From positions 1 to 53,830 of the forward strand of contig NZ_JAEMUW010000031.1 of assembly GCF_016598485.1 (NCBI RefSeq): DNA of 53,830 nucleotides. The letters run 5' to 3'. Shown one piece after another: positions 47,100-53,830 of this stretch. Positions within the stretch are counted from its first letter, which is position 1. Every line of letters begins with the position of its first letter. The stretch comes from Micromonospora coerulea (GTDB taxonomy: Bacteria; Actinomycetota; Actinomycetes; Mycobacteriales; Micromonosporaceae). Position numbers and translations under genes: made by a program. Under the pieces are notes generated by a model. It made no database searches. It was not told where the DNA came from and was given only the letters and a program-made list of their open reading frames with translations.

Positions 47100-48372
47100 G
47101 ACCGACGTGGTCGTGGTCGGCGGCGGTCTGGCCGGCCTCGCCGCCGCCCGCCGGCTGCACCGGGCCGGCGTGCCCTGGCGGTTGTTGGAGGCCGGCGACC
47201 GGCTCGGCGGCCGGGTCGCCACCGACCGGGTCGACGGCTTCCTGCTCGACCGCGGCTTCCAGGTGCTCAACACCGCCTACCCCCGGCTCGGCACCCTGCT
47301 CGACCTGGCCACGCTCGACCTGGGCTGGTTCACCTCCGGGGTGTTGGTGCGCCGCGGCGACCGCCATGACCGGCTGGTCAACCCGCTGCGCGAGCCCACC
47401 GGGACGGCGCGCACCGCCACCGCCGGGGTCGGCTCCCTGCTCGACCGGCTGCGCTTCGCCGCCCTCGCCACCGGCTGCGCCACCCTGCCGGTCAGCCGGC
47501 TGCTCGCCGCGCCGGAGACCACCAGCGAGGCGGCGCTGCGCCGGGCCGGCCTCTCCGCCGGGATCATCGAGGAGCTGCTCCGGCCGTTCCTCTCCGGCGT
47601 CCTCATCGACCGGGAGCTGGCCACCTCCAGCCGCGTGCTGGCCATGGTGCTGCGCTCCTTCGCCCGCGGCCGGATCGGCCTGCCCGCCGCCGGCATGGGC
47701 GCGCTGCCCCGCGCCATCGCCGACCCGCTGCCCGCCGAGCTGATCGAGCTGGACACTCCGGTGGCCGAGGTCGCGCCCGGCCGGGTCCGCACCCAGGCCG
47801 GCGACATCGCCTGCCGCGCCGTCGTGGTCGCGGTGGACCCGCCGGCGGCGGCCAGCCTGCTGCCCCGCCTCGGTCGGGTACGGATGCACAGCTACCACAC
47901 CTACTACCACGCCACCGACAGCGCGCCGCTGGACGAGCCGATCCTGCTCGTCGACGGCGACCGGCGGGAACTCGTCGCCAACACGGTGGTGCTCAGCAAC
48001 GCGGCGCCGACATACGCGCCGGCCGGACGGCACCTGGTCGCCACCTCCGTGGTCGGCCCACAGGCCCCGCCGGAGCCGGCGATCCGGCAGGAACTGGACC
48101 GGCTCTACGGCCGGTCCACGGCCGACTGGACGCACCTGAGCACCGTGTCGATCCCGGAGGCGCTGCCCGCCGCCCCGCCACCGCAGGGCCGGCTGCGCAA
48201 GCCCGTGGCGCTCGGTGACGGGCTCTTCGTCGCCGGCGACCACCGGGACAGCCCCTCCATCCAGGGCGCGCTCGCCAGCGGCTGGCGCACCGCCGGGGCC
48301 GTCCTGGCCGCGCTGCGCCCCAGCCCGGGTGGTGCGTCCGAGCTGGACGGGGGAACCGAGGCCGGCTCGTGA
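47089..48372 (+). CDS. FAD-dependent amine oxidase/desaturase-like oxidoreductase
   Basis: 427 residues. N-terminal Rossmann motif VVVGGGLAGLAAARRL, followed by LEAGDRLGGRVATDR, the flavin amine-oxidase signature, and a C-terminal FAD loop LFVAGDHRDSPSIQGALASG. It resembles the phytoene desaturase/protoporphyrinogen oxidase group. Starts with GTG within the MMPL gene, which suggests that the oxidised product, perhaps an isoprenoid or lipid, is handled by the exporter; this is inference. Confidence 0.9.
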   Translation: MLAETDVVVVGGGLAGLAAARRLHRAGVPWRLLEAGDRLGGRVATDRVDGFLLDRGFQVLNTAYPRLGTLLDLATLDLGWFTSGVLVRRGDRHDRLVNPLREPTGTARTATAGVGSLLDRLRFAALATGCATLPVSRLLAAPETTSEAALRRAGLSAGIIEELLRPFLSGVLIDRELATSSRVLAMVLRSFARGRIGLPAAGMGALPRAIADPLPAELIELDTPVAEVAPGRVRTQAGDIACRAVVVAVDPPAAASLLPRLGRVRMHSYHTYYHATDSAPLDEPILLVDGDRRELVANTVVLSNAAPTYAPAGRHLVATSVVGPQAPPEPAIRQELDRLYGRSTADWTHLSTVSIPEALPAAPPPQGRLRKPVALGDGLFVAGDHRDSPSIQGALASGWRTAGAVLAALRPSPGGASELDGGTEAGS

Positions 48373-48378
48373 TCACTT

Positions 48379-49338
48379 ATGATCGCCGCCATGCCCGCAC
48401 CCCTCCCGGCGATCGACTTCGACCCGGCCGCCGCCTTCCCCGAGGTCAACGACATGCGCGCGGCGCTCGCCGCGCGGGACTGGCCTCGGGTACGCCAACT
48501 GCTCGACCCCCGCGACTGGGCCGGCCGGGCGTTCCTGGCCGGCTTCGCCGACGAGCAGGCCGGGATCGGCGAGTGGCTCCGCCACGTGCTCGCCCGGCAG
48601 CCGGGCGACACCGTGGCTGCCACCATGCTCGCCGCGCACCTGATCGACGCCGGGTGGAAGATCCGCACGGACAAGCTGGCGAAGGACGTCAGCCGGGAGC
48701 AGTTCGCCCAACTCCACGAGCACCTGCGGCAGGCCGAACAGATCCTCATCGACGTGTGTGCCCGGGAACCCGGCAACGTCCTCGCCTGGGAGGAGCGGCT
48801 CACCACCGCGATGGGGCTGAGCCTCGGACAGGCCGAGGCACGCCGCCGCTACGACCGGCTCGCCCGGTATGCGCCGCACCACCGGTCGGCCCAGTCCCGG
48901 CTCCTCCAGCAGCTCTGCCCGAAGTGGGGCGGAAGCTGGGAGAAGGTCTTCGACTTCGCACGGGAGTGCATGCACGCCGCCCCGGAGGGCGCACAGAACG
49001 CCGTCCTGCTCGCCGAGGCACACCTGGAGCGGTTCGTGTGTTTCGACACCGACGGCGAGCGGGGGGCGTACCTGCAGGATCCGCAGCTGGTCCAGGACAT
49101 CTGGGCGGCGGGGCAGCGCTCGGTGCTGCACCCGAACTTCCGGCACGATCCCGGCTGGGTCTCGACTCGCTCCGTCTTCCTCTTCTGGTTCGGCCTGACC
49201 GGACAGTGGCCCGCCGCCGCGGCCCAACTCACCGCCCTCGGCCACCTGGGCAGCCAGCACCCCTGGTCCTACGTGGGCGGCACCCAGGTGCTCGACAACA
49301 TTCGCGCCGAGGCGTACGCGAAGGGGGCCCTGCGATGA
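48379..49338 (+). CDS. Conserved protein of unknown function, helical-repeat-like
   Basis: 319 residues, mostly helical, no signal peptide or membrane segment. Blocks such as DTVAATMLAAHLIDAGWKIR, REQFAQLHEHLRQAEQILI and EPGNVLAWEERL have the spacing of TPR-like helix pairs, and LQQLCPKWGGSWEKVFDFAR recurs in actinobacterial relatives that I recall as DUF4034-like. Start ATG 48379 or ATG 48391. Its stop overlaps the start of the M16 peptidase gene (ATGA), so the two products probably act together. Confidence 0.82.
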   Translation: MIAAMPAPLPAIDFDPAAAFPEVNDMRAALAARDWPRVRQLLDPRDWAGRAFLAGFADEQAGIGEWLRHVLARQPGDTVAATMLAAHLIDAGWKIRTDKLAKDVSREQFAQLHEHLRQAEQILIDVCAREPGNVLAWEERLTTAMGLSLGQAEARRRYDRLARYAPHHRSAQSRLLQQLCPKWGGSWEKVFDFARECMHAAPEGAQNAVLLAEAHLERFVCFDTDGERGAYLQDPQLVQDIWAAGQRSVLHPNFRHDPGWVSTRSVFLFWFGLTGQWPAAAAQLTALGHLGSQHPWSYVGGTQVLDNIRAEAYAKGALR

Positions 49339-51038
49339 TCCGGCAACTGGACGTGGACGGGGTGCCCACCCTGCTGGCCGCCACCGCCGGGCCGATGCGG
49401 GCCGGGCTGACCTTCCGCGTCGGCACCGCCGACGAGACCCTGTCCCGCAGCGGCATCACCCACCTGCTGGAACACCTGGCGCTCGCCCCGCTCGGGCTAA
49501 CCGACTACCACTTCAACGGCGCCACCGCGCCGATCTTCACCTCCTTCTACATGCAGGGCTCCGAGTCCGACATCGCCGGCTTCCTCACCGCCGTCTGCCA
49601 CACCGTCCACGACCTGCCGATGGCCCGGCTGGAGGTGGAGAAGGAGATCCTGCGCACCGAGTGGAGCAGCCGCGGCACCGCGGCCATCGACTCGGTGCCA
49701 CTGTGGCGGCACGGCGCCCGCGACCACGGCCTGACCAGCTACCCCGAATTCGGGCTGCACGCGATCACCGAACAGGACCTGCGAGCCTGGGCGGCCCGCT
49801 GGTTCACCCGGGAGAACGCGGTGCTCTGGATCGCCGGGGACCGGGTGCCCACCGGGCTGCGGCTGGCGCTGCCGTCCGGCGTACGGCAGCCGGTGCCGCC
49901 GGTGTCGTCGGCGCTGCCGCGCACCCCCGCGTACTTCGTCAACGGCTCCGGGGCCGTGGTGCTGGACGCCGTCGTGCGGCGGCGGACCGCCGCGAGCGTC
50001 TTCACCGGGGTGCTGGAGCGCGAGATGTACCGCTCGCTGCGCCAGGAGGACGGGCTCTCCTACACCATCAACACCGGGTACGAGCCGCGGGGCGACGGGC
50101 ACGCCACGCTGCGCGCCCTCGCCGACGCGCTGCTCGAGAAGCAGGACGCGGTCCTCGGCGGCTTCGTCGACGTGCTGGCCAAGCTGCGCGTCGGCCGGAT
50201 CGAACAGGCCGACCTCGACGCCACCGTGGCCAAGCGGGAGGACGCCCTCGGCGCCGCCGAGGTGGACGCCGCCCGGCTGCCCAGCCAGGCGCTGGACCTG
50301 CTCACCGGCCAGCCCACCGTCACCGTCGACGAGCTCCGCGCGGAACTCAAGACCGTCACCCTCGCCGACCTGCACCAGGTGGCCCAGGAGGTCACCGCCA
50401 CCGCGCTGCTGATGGTGCCCGACGGCACCACCGCCGACTGGGCCGGCTTCACCGAGGCCCCCACCCGTTCCACCCACACCGTGACCGGCACCGCCTACCG
50501 GGAACGCGACGGCGAGGGCGAGCTGCGGGTCGGGATCGACGGGGTCAGCTACCTCGGCCCCGGCGGCCCGCTCACCGTCCGGTACGCCGAGTGCGCCGCC
50601 CTGCTCGCCTGGCCCGACGGCGCCCGCCGGCTGATCGGCCACGACGCCATCGCGATGCACATCGAGCCGACCCTGTTCGACCTGCACCCCGGCGCCATCG
50701 GCGTGATCGACCAGCAGGTGCCCGCCGACCGGCGGGTGCCCATGCCGGCTCGCCCCCCGGAGAAGATCCCCCAGCCGTACGCCGCCACCAACCGGCCGCC
50801 CGCGCAGCAGCGCCCGGCGCCGGCCAAGCGCTCGTGGTGGGAGGTTCCGCTGATGGTGATCAGCGGACTGGCCACCCTCGGCGTCGGCGGGATCACCCTG
50901 CTGCTCACCCTCGGCATGTTCATCTCCGACGAGGCCGACGGCGACGAGGGCTGGCTGTGGGGCATGGTCGGGGTGGGTTGGCTGCTCACTGTTATCCTCG
51001 CGTTGCCCATCGTGCTGTTGCGGCGACGGAGACGCTGA
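49335..51038 (+). CDS. Membrane-anchored M16-like zinc peptidase
   Basis: 567 residues. Inverted zinc motif HLLEH (His43, Glu46, His47) and a downstream Glu pair in EVEKEILRTEW (Glu102, Glu109) match M16 (pitrilysin/processing peptidase) catalysis; LRQEDGLSYTINTGY is the conserved substrate-side Arg/Tyr-type block. Only one M16 module (about 1-370) is present, followed by a beta-rich stretch (~390-470), a Pro-rich linker and two C-terminal membrane helices (about 506-530 and 541-562). No N-terminal signal, so the catalytic part probably faces the cytosol. Confidence 0.87.
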   Translation: MIRQLDVDGVPTLLAATAGPMRAGLTFRVGTADETLSRSGITHLLEHLALAPLGLTDYHFNGATAPIFTSFYMQGSESDIAGFLTAVCHTVHDLPMARLEVEKEILRTEWSSRGTAAIDSVPLWRHGARDHGLTSYPEFGLHAITEQDLRAWAARWFTRENAVLWIAGDRVPTGLRLALPSGVRQPVPPVSSALPRTPAYFVNGSGAVVLDAVVRRRTAASVFTGVLEREMYRSLRQEDGLSYTINTGYEPRGDGHATLRALADALLEKQDAVLGGFVDVLAKLRVGRIEQADLDATVAKREDALGAAEVDAARLPSQALDLLTGQPTVTVDELRAELKTVTLADLHQVAQEVTATALLMVPDGTTADWAGFTEAPTRSTHTVTGTAYRERDGEGELRVGIDGVSYLGPGGPLTVRYAECAALLAWPDGARRLIGHDAIAMHIEPTLFDLHPGAIGVIDQQVPADRRVPMPARPPEKIPQPYAATNRPPAQQRPAPAKRSWWEVPLMVISGLATLGVGGITLLLTLGMFISDEADGDEGWLWGMVGVGWLLTVILALPIVLLRRRRR

Positions 51039-51101
51039 GACGCCGGCCGTTTTCGTGGTGGCCGGTGATCGACCGGGCGGGTTACGATCCGGCGCGGTAG
51101 C

Positions 51102-51178
51102 GGGGCGGTAGCTCAGCGGGTTAGAGCAGGGGACTCATAATCCCTCGGTCGCGGGTTCGAGTCCCGCCCGCCCCACCA
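51102..51178 (+). tRNA. tRNA-Met (CAT), with encoded CCA
   Basis: Acceptor GGGGCGG/CCGCCCC, D-arm GCTC/GAGC, anticodon stem GGGGA/TCCCT (first pair G-U) with loop CTCATAA (anticodon CAT), T-arm GCGGG-TTCGAGT-CCCGC, discriminator A and CCA. Structure fits elongator tRNA-Met; tRNA-Ile2 with a modified C34 is the alternative. The 3' half is the likely attachment site of the adjoining element. Confidence 0.94.
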
Positions 51179-51192
51179 GCCGTTTTCCCTGG

Positions 51193-52116
51193 TCAGCCAT
51201 GCTGCCGACGACCCGGACGAACGGCGTCAAGATCGGGGCCGACGCCCTCAGTCCGCACTGAGTCCGCAGCAGCACGGCCCGCTGCCCGGTCGAGGCGGTC
51301 CGCCACCTGGTCCAGGTCGTCCTCGAACAGGTCCGCGTACACGTCCAGCGTCATGGCCGCCGAGGCATGCCCGAGCATCCGCTGCACCGCCTTCACGTTG
51401 GCGCCCTCAGCCACCGCCAGACTGGCCGCCGTGTGGCGCAGCTCGTGCGGCGTCAGGCCGGCGAGCCCGACCGACTCCGCAGCCCGGTCGAAGACACGGC
51501 GACGGAAGTTGTTGTTGCGCAGCACGTCACCGGCCGGGGACGTGAACACCAGCTCGTCACCGGGACGGCCGGCGACCTGCGCGGCGATTGGCTCGACCAG
51601 GAACCGGGGGAGCGGCACCGACCGGCGTTGGTGCGTCTTCGGCGTACCGAACACGGCCCGACCGTTGACCTCGGTCACCGACTCCGCCACCAGCAGCCGG
51701 CGCTTCACGAGGTCCACCCGGCGCACCCGAAGCGCGGCCAGTTCACCCCAGCGCAGCCCGGTGTAGGCCAGCACTCGGATGATTAGCCCGTAAGGCTCTG
51801 CCGCTGCCGCCAGCTCGCCGACCTGGGCGTGCGTCAGGAACACCTTGTCGGCGCGCCCAACGCGGGGGAGGCGCACACCGGCCGCGACGTTGCGAGTCAA
51901 CCGGCCATCCCGAACGGCCAGAGCCAGCAGCAGCGAGGACACCCGGTGGGCTTGCCGAACGGTGGACGGAGCAAGACCGGCCTGCGTCATGCGGCGCACC
52001 CACTCGCCAACGTCGGCGTGCGTGACTGCCGAAAGCGGGACGCGTTCCCACACCGGAAGCACCTGTATCCGCAGGAGACTGGCGTACCGCTGGCGAGTCG
52101 ACGGCTTGAGCTGCAC
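51193..52116 (-). CDS. Tyrosine recombinase/integrase, N-terminally truncated
   Basis: 307 residues from GTG 52116. The core-binding domain starts at once (LKPSTRQRYASLLRIQVLP) and the catalytic domain is complete: Arg122 (TGLRWGEL), His224 and Arg227 (LTPHELRHTA), His250 (MLGHAS) and nucleophile Tyr260 (LDVYADLF). The same frame stays open upstream and still encodes VGDWAAQWFANQ, a normal integrase segment, as far as 52152, where homology ends; a stop lies a little beyond (TAA near 52196). The ~60-residue arm-binding domain is missing, so excision and integration are probably lost. Confidence 0.85.
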   Translation of the reverse strand: MQLKPSTRQRYASLLRIQVLPVWERVPLSAVTHADVGEWVRRMTQAGLAPSTVRQAHRVSSLLLALAVRDGRLTRNVAAGVRLPRVGRADKVFLTHAQVGELAAAAEPYGLIIRVLAYTGLRWGELAALRVRRVDLVKRRLLVAESVTEVNGRAVFGTPKTHQRRSVPLPRFLVEPIAAQVAGRPGDELVFTSPAGDVLRNNNFRRRVFDRAAESVGLAGLTPHELRHTAASLAVAEGANVKAVQRMLGHASAAMTLDVYADLFEDDLDQVADRLDRAAGRAAADSVRTEGVGPDLDAVRPGRRQHG

Positions 52117-52152
52117 CTGATTGGCGAACCACTGGGCGGCCCAGTCGCCTAC

Positions 52153-52818
52153 GCCTGGGCGCGTGCCTGCGGCGCGGACGACGCCGCCCAGGACTTACTG
52201 CGGATGCTCGGCGAGGTCCAGGCCGTGCACCGCGACTGGCGCCGCCGGATGCGCCAGGGCCAGGCCGCTGTCCAGGACAGCTACAACCAGCTCGTCGCAG
52301 AATCGCGCCTGATCCGGCACTTCGAGACCGTCTACGTGCCCGGCCTGCTCCAGACCGCCGACTACGCGCGGCGCATCCTCACCGAGATGGTCGAGCTGCA
52401 CAACCTCGACATCGCCGACGTGGACGCCGCCGTAGCTGCCCGCATGCAGCGCCAACACCTGCTGTACGACACCAGCAAGCGGTTCGAGTTCCTGCTAGCC
52501 GAACCCGTGCTGCGGTGGCTGTTGTGCCCGCCCGACGTCATGCGCGGCCAGCTCGACCGCCTGCAAACCGTGGCCGGCGTACCGAACATCCGATTCGGCA
52601 TCCTGCCCCTCGGCGTCCAGCTCGCCACCACCCCGCAGAACTCCTTCCAGATGTACGACGACGTCGCCATCGTGGAAACCTTCGTCGGCGAAACCACGCA
52701 CCGCGACGACGAGGCCGCGGCGTACGCCAAGGCCATCGAACGACTCTGGGACGAAGCCGTCACCGGTGACGACGCCCGGAGACTCATCGTCCGCGCAGCT
52801 CAAGAACTCCACAACTAG
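52153..52818 (+). pseudogene. DUF5753-type XRE regulator, helix-turn-helix lost
   Basis: From 52153 the frame encodes AWARACGADDAAQDL, which corresponds to residues ~65-80 of the common actinobacterial XRE/DUF5753 regulators, and continues intact through RHFETVYVPGLLQTADYAR, VAARMQRQHLL and the C-terminus near 52818. The DNA-binding N-terminus is absent; what lies upstream is integrase DNA on the other strand. ATG 52204 could start a shortened protein, but it would have no DNA-binding domain. Confidence 0.78.
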
Positions 52819-53264
52819 CGCGCCCGTCCTGGTAGACCCGGCGGCGGCTCGATCGGGCGAAAGGCTGCCCCGCTACCAGGCGGCCATCCTGGTTGAGCTA
52901 CCCGAGCCACGATGGGCCTGCGGAGAAAATCGGAGTACGGGCCGCCCGTCGCGTTCGTTCGAGAAATACGTACAGTCATGAGCCCCAGCGCTGTACCTGT
53001 GGCGCGTCTCACACAGTGGTTCTCCGGCGTGTCCCGTCCGGTACGGGTCTTTGTACCTCACACACGTCGCTGACCTGTGCTGATGCCAGGGGATGCCAGC
53101 CGGTGCCGTCTCGAACGCACGTGCTGCACGGTGCCCAACTGTGCTCAGTGCACCTGTATGCAGTCCGTGTAGGTCAGTTGAGGTCAGTCGTAGCGCTGTG
53201 CGACACCTGCGGCAGGTAGAGGACTGGCGGGGTGTGCCGTTAGTGTGCTCGTCAGCAGAACGCA
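52819..53264. other. Repeat-containing non-coding region of the element
   Basis: No gene is supported. Short direct repeats with a 10-base period occur: GATGCCAG at 53082 and 53092, and AGGTCAGT at 53171 and 53181. ACCTGT recurs at 52995, 53073 and 53152, spaced 78 and 79 bases. CCCGT/ACGGG form a small palindrome at 53033-53047. GC content is lower than in flanking genes. Confidence 0.45.
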
Positions 53265-53299
53265 AGTGCGGTGCCTCTCCAGTGGAGAGACACCGCACT
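53265..53299 (+). terminator. Strong hairpin
   Basis: AGTGCGGTG-C-CTCTCC pairs with GGAGAG-A-CACCGCACT around a three-base loop: 15 pairs with one internal C/A mismatch. Rho-independent-like but without a T-run. Confidence 0.6.
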
Positions 53300-53320
53300 C
53301 GATGAATTGAACCTCCCACC

Positions 53321-53371
53321 CCGGGGGCCTAATCCCCGGACGGAAGCCGGATGTGCAGGGGCCTAATCCTG
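53321..53371 (+). repeat. Two small hairpins with the same loop
   Basis: GGGGCCTAATCC occurs at 53324-53335 and 53358-53369, 34 bases apart. Each copy sits in a hairpin: CCGGGG/CCCCGG (53321-53339) with loop GCCTAAT, and CAGG/CCTG (53356-53371) presenting the same GCCTAAT. Confidence 0.6.
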
Positions 53372-53403
53372 TTGCATCCGTGCACAACTTAGCGCTGTGC
53401 CGT

Positions 53404-53427
53404 GGCCGTCTCAACTACGAGACGGCC
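53404..53427 (+). terminator. Hairpin upstream of the small membrane protein gene
   Basis: GGCCGTCTC and GAGACGGCC form a perfect 9-bp stem with a six-base loop. Last of four hairpins within 165 bases. Confidence 0.5.
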
Positions 53428-53529
53428 GAGGATGGCCAACGGCGACTGACTGCGGTCGCCGTCGACTACACAGCGTAGCGTGCGACCGTCCACCGAACCG
53501 GGGTGGGCTGACCGAAAGGTTGCCCACCG

Positions 53530-53724
53530 ATGGCATCGAACCACCCGTCCAACCCGCAGCCCAGCTCGCGCGGCCGTCAGATTCCGCTGAGCACTGCCGC
53601 GTACCTGCTGATCGCAACGGTCGTCGGCGTCACGGCTCACCAGCACCCCGACGGGGTGGCGCCGCTGAGCCTGGCCCTCGCTACGTTCCTCACGCTGGAG
53701 CGCCTGCACCGGTCGATTCGCTGA
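53530..53724 (+). CDS. Small membrane protein of the element
   Basis: 64 residues: a Pro/Ser-rich hydrophilic start, then a hydrophobic segment AAYLLIATVVGVTAHQ and a second weaker one (APLSLALATFLTL), ending in basic residues. From memory, similar short proteins accompany actinomycete integrative elements next to transfer or spread genes. Weak ribosome site (GAAAGG, ten bases upstream). A perfect terminator follows, which supports a real gene. No function is known. Confidence 0.6.
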   Translation: MASNHPSNPQPSSRGRQIPLSTAAYLLIATVVGVTAHQHPDGVAPLSLALATFLTLERLHRSIR

Positions 53725-53732
53725 CGCAGTCC

Positions 53733-53763
53733 GGCCCCCGCATTCGCCTTCCGTGCGGGGGCC
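53733..53763 (+). terminator. Terminator after the small membrane protein gene
   Basis: GGCCCCCGCA (53733-53742) and TGCGGGGGCC (53754-53763), a 10-bp perfect stem with an 11-base loop, eight bases after the stop codon. Confidence 0.75.
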
Positions 53764-53830
53764 AATCCCGACCAGTGCTAAGCGAGTGGAGCCGCCCGTC
53801 CGAGCGCGTTGCCGAATTACGCTCTATCAG

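Larger units (their letters stand above)
51179..53830. mobile_element. Remnant of a tRNA-integrated element (actinomycete integrative element type)
   Basis: An integrase gene ends 15 bases from the tRNA-Met CCA and reads towards it, the standard layout at one end of an integrated actinomycete element. Beyond it lie a truncated DUF5753 regulator, repeat-rich non-coding DNA and a small membrane protein typical of such elements. The stretch 52820-53520 is visibly less GC-rich than the core genes. No second copy of the tRNA 3' end (attR) was found before the window edge, and no replication or transfer gene is inside. Confidence 0.6.

Noticed and set aside
51102..51178. tRNA-Ile2 (CAT with lysidine)
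   Set aside because: Acceptor and anticodon stems fit the elongator Met gene of actinobacteria better; not fully excluded.
52893..53219. A 108-codon plus-strand frame in the element
   Set aside because: Cys/Arg/Ser-rich with no motif, no ribosome site and it spans the repeat region.
53389..53709. Possible excisionase on the minus strand
   Set aside because: The translation has no helix-turn-helix and is the shadow of the small membrane protein gene.
52819..53830. attR copy of the tRNA-Met 3' end
   Set aside because: No second copy of the T-arm/acceptor sequence is present before the window ends.

Overview
The window is high-GC actinobacterial DNA, and gene content and protein style (dgt close to dnaG, actinobacterial PPDK, ROK regulators, leaderless GTG starts, an integrase of the actinomycete tRNA-island type) point to a Micromonospora-like actinomycete. 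Most genes are packed in ATGA-overlapping operons. Long open frames opposite real genes are composition artefacts and were left out. No rRNA or CRISPR array was seen.

Layout. 1-489 is non-coding with degenerate repeats. 490-5323 holds a GH20 hexosaminidase (-) and pyruvate phosphate dikinase (+). 5520-12773 is a core-like stretch: VOC protein, dGTPase, an iron-box-controlled siderophore-interacting flavoprotein, an ABC exporter with its own small XRE regulator, primase dnaG and an unknown protein coupled to it. 12903-16204 (-) is a TAXI/TRAP transporter with fused membrane subunits. 16525-20282 holds a NodI/NodJ-like ABC exporter with two different permeases and a BrkB/YihY membrane protein.

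20618-26908 is a sugar operon: ROK regulator, RbsA-like ATPase, RbsC-like permease, Tat/lipoprotein sugar-binding protein and a Gfo/Idh/MocA oxidoreductase. 27324-35542 is the most interesting part, an eight-gene operon in which I recognise an actinobacterial form of the ebo metabolite-traffic cluster: inositol-phosphate-synthase-like protein, EboC-like UbiA prenyltransferase, TIM-barrel protein, EboA, TatD-like EboB, EboE, EboF-like phosphatase-superfamily protein and a polyprenyl diphosphate synthase. It has no 3-dehydroquinate-synthase-like EboD; an Ino1-type cyclase is in the operon instead. It is followed by a decayed two-component pair, both members carrying internal deletions (35630-36606).

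36820-43750 resumes sugar metabolism: a TIM-barrel isomerase, a second ROK regulator, a Tat-exported TIM-barrel protein and a 1110-residue secreted ThuA/sugar-dehydrogenase/PKD/carbohydrate-binding protein. The ebo-like operon therefore sits between two sugar-metabolism blocks and looks inserted there.

44009-51038 contains a YtxH-like protein, tRNA-Asn, an MMPL transporter coupled to a FAD oxidoreductase, and an unknown protein coupled to a membrane-anchored M16-type peptidase. tRNA-Met (51102) is followed by the scarred end of an integrated element: a tyrosine recombinase and a DUF5753-type regulator whose N-termini are both lost at one sharp junction, then a repeat- and hairpin-rich non-coding stretch and one small membrane protein.
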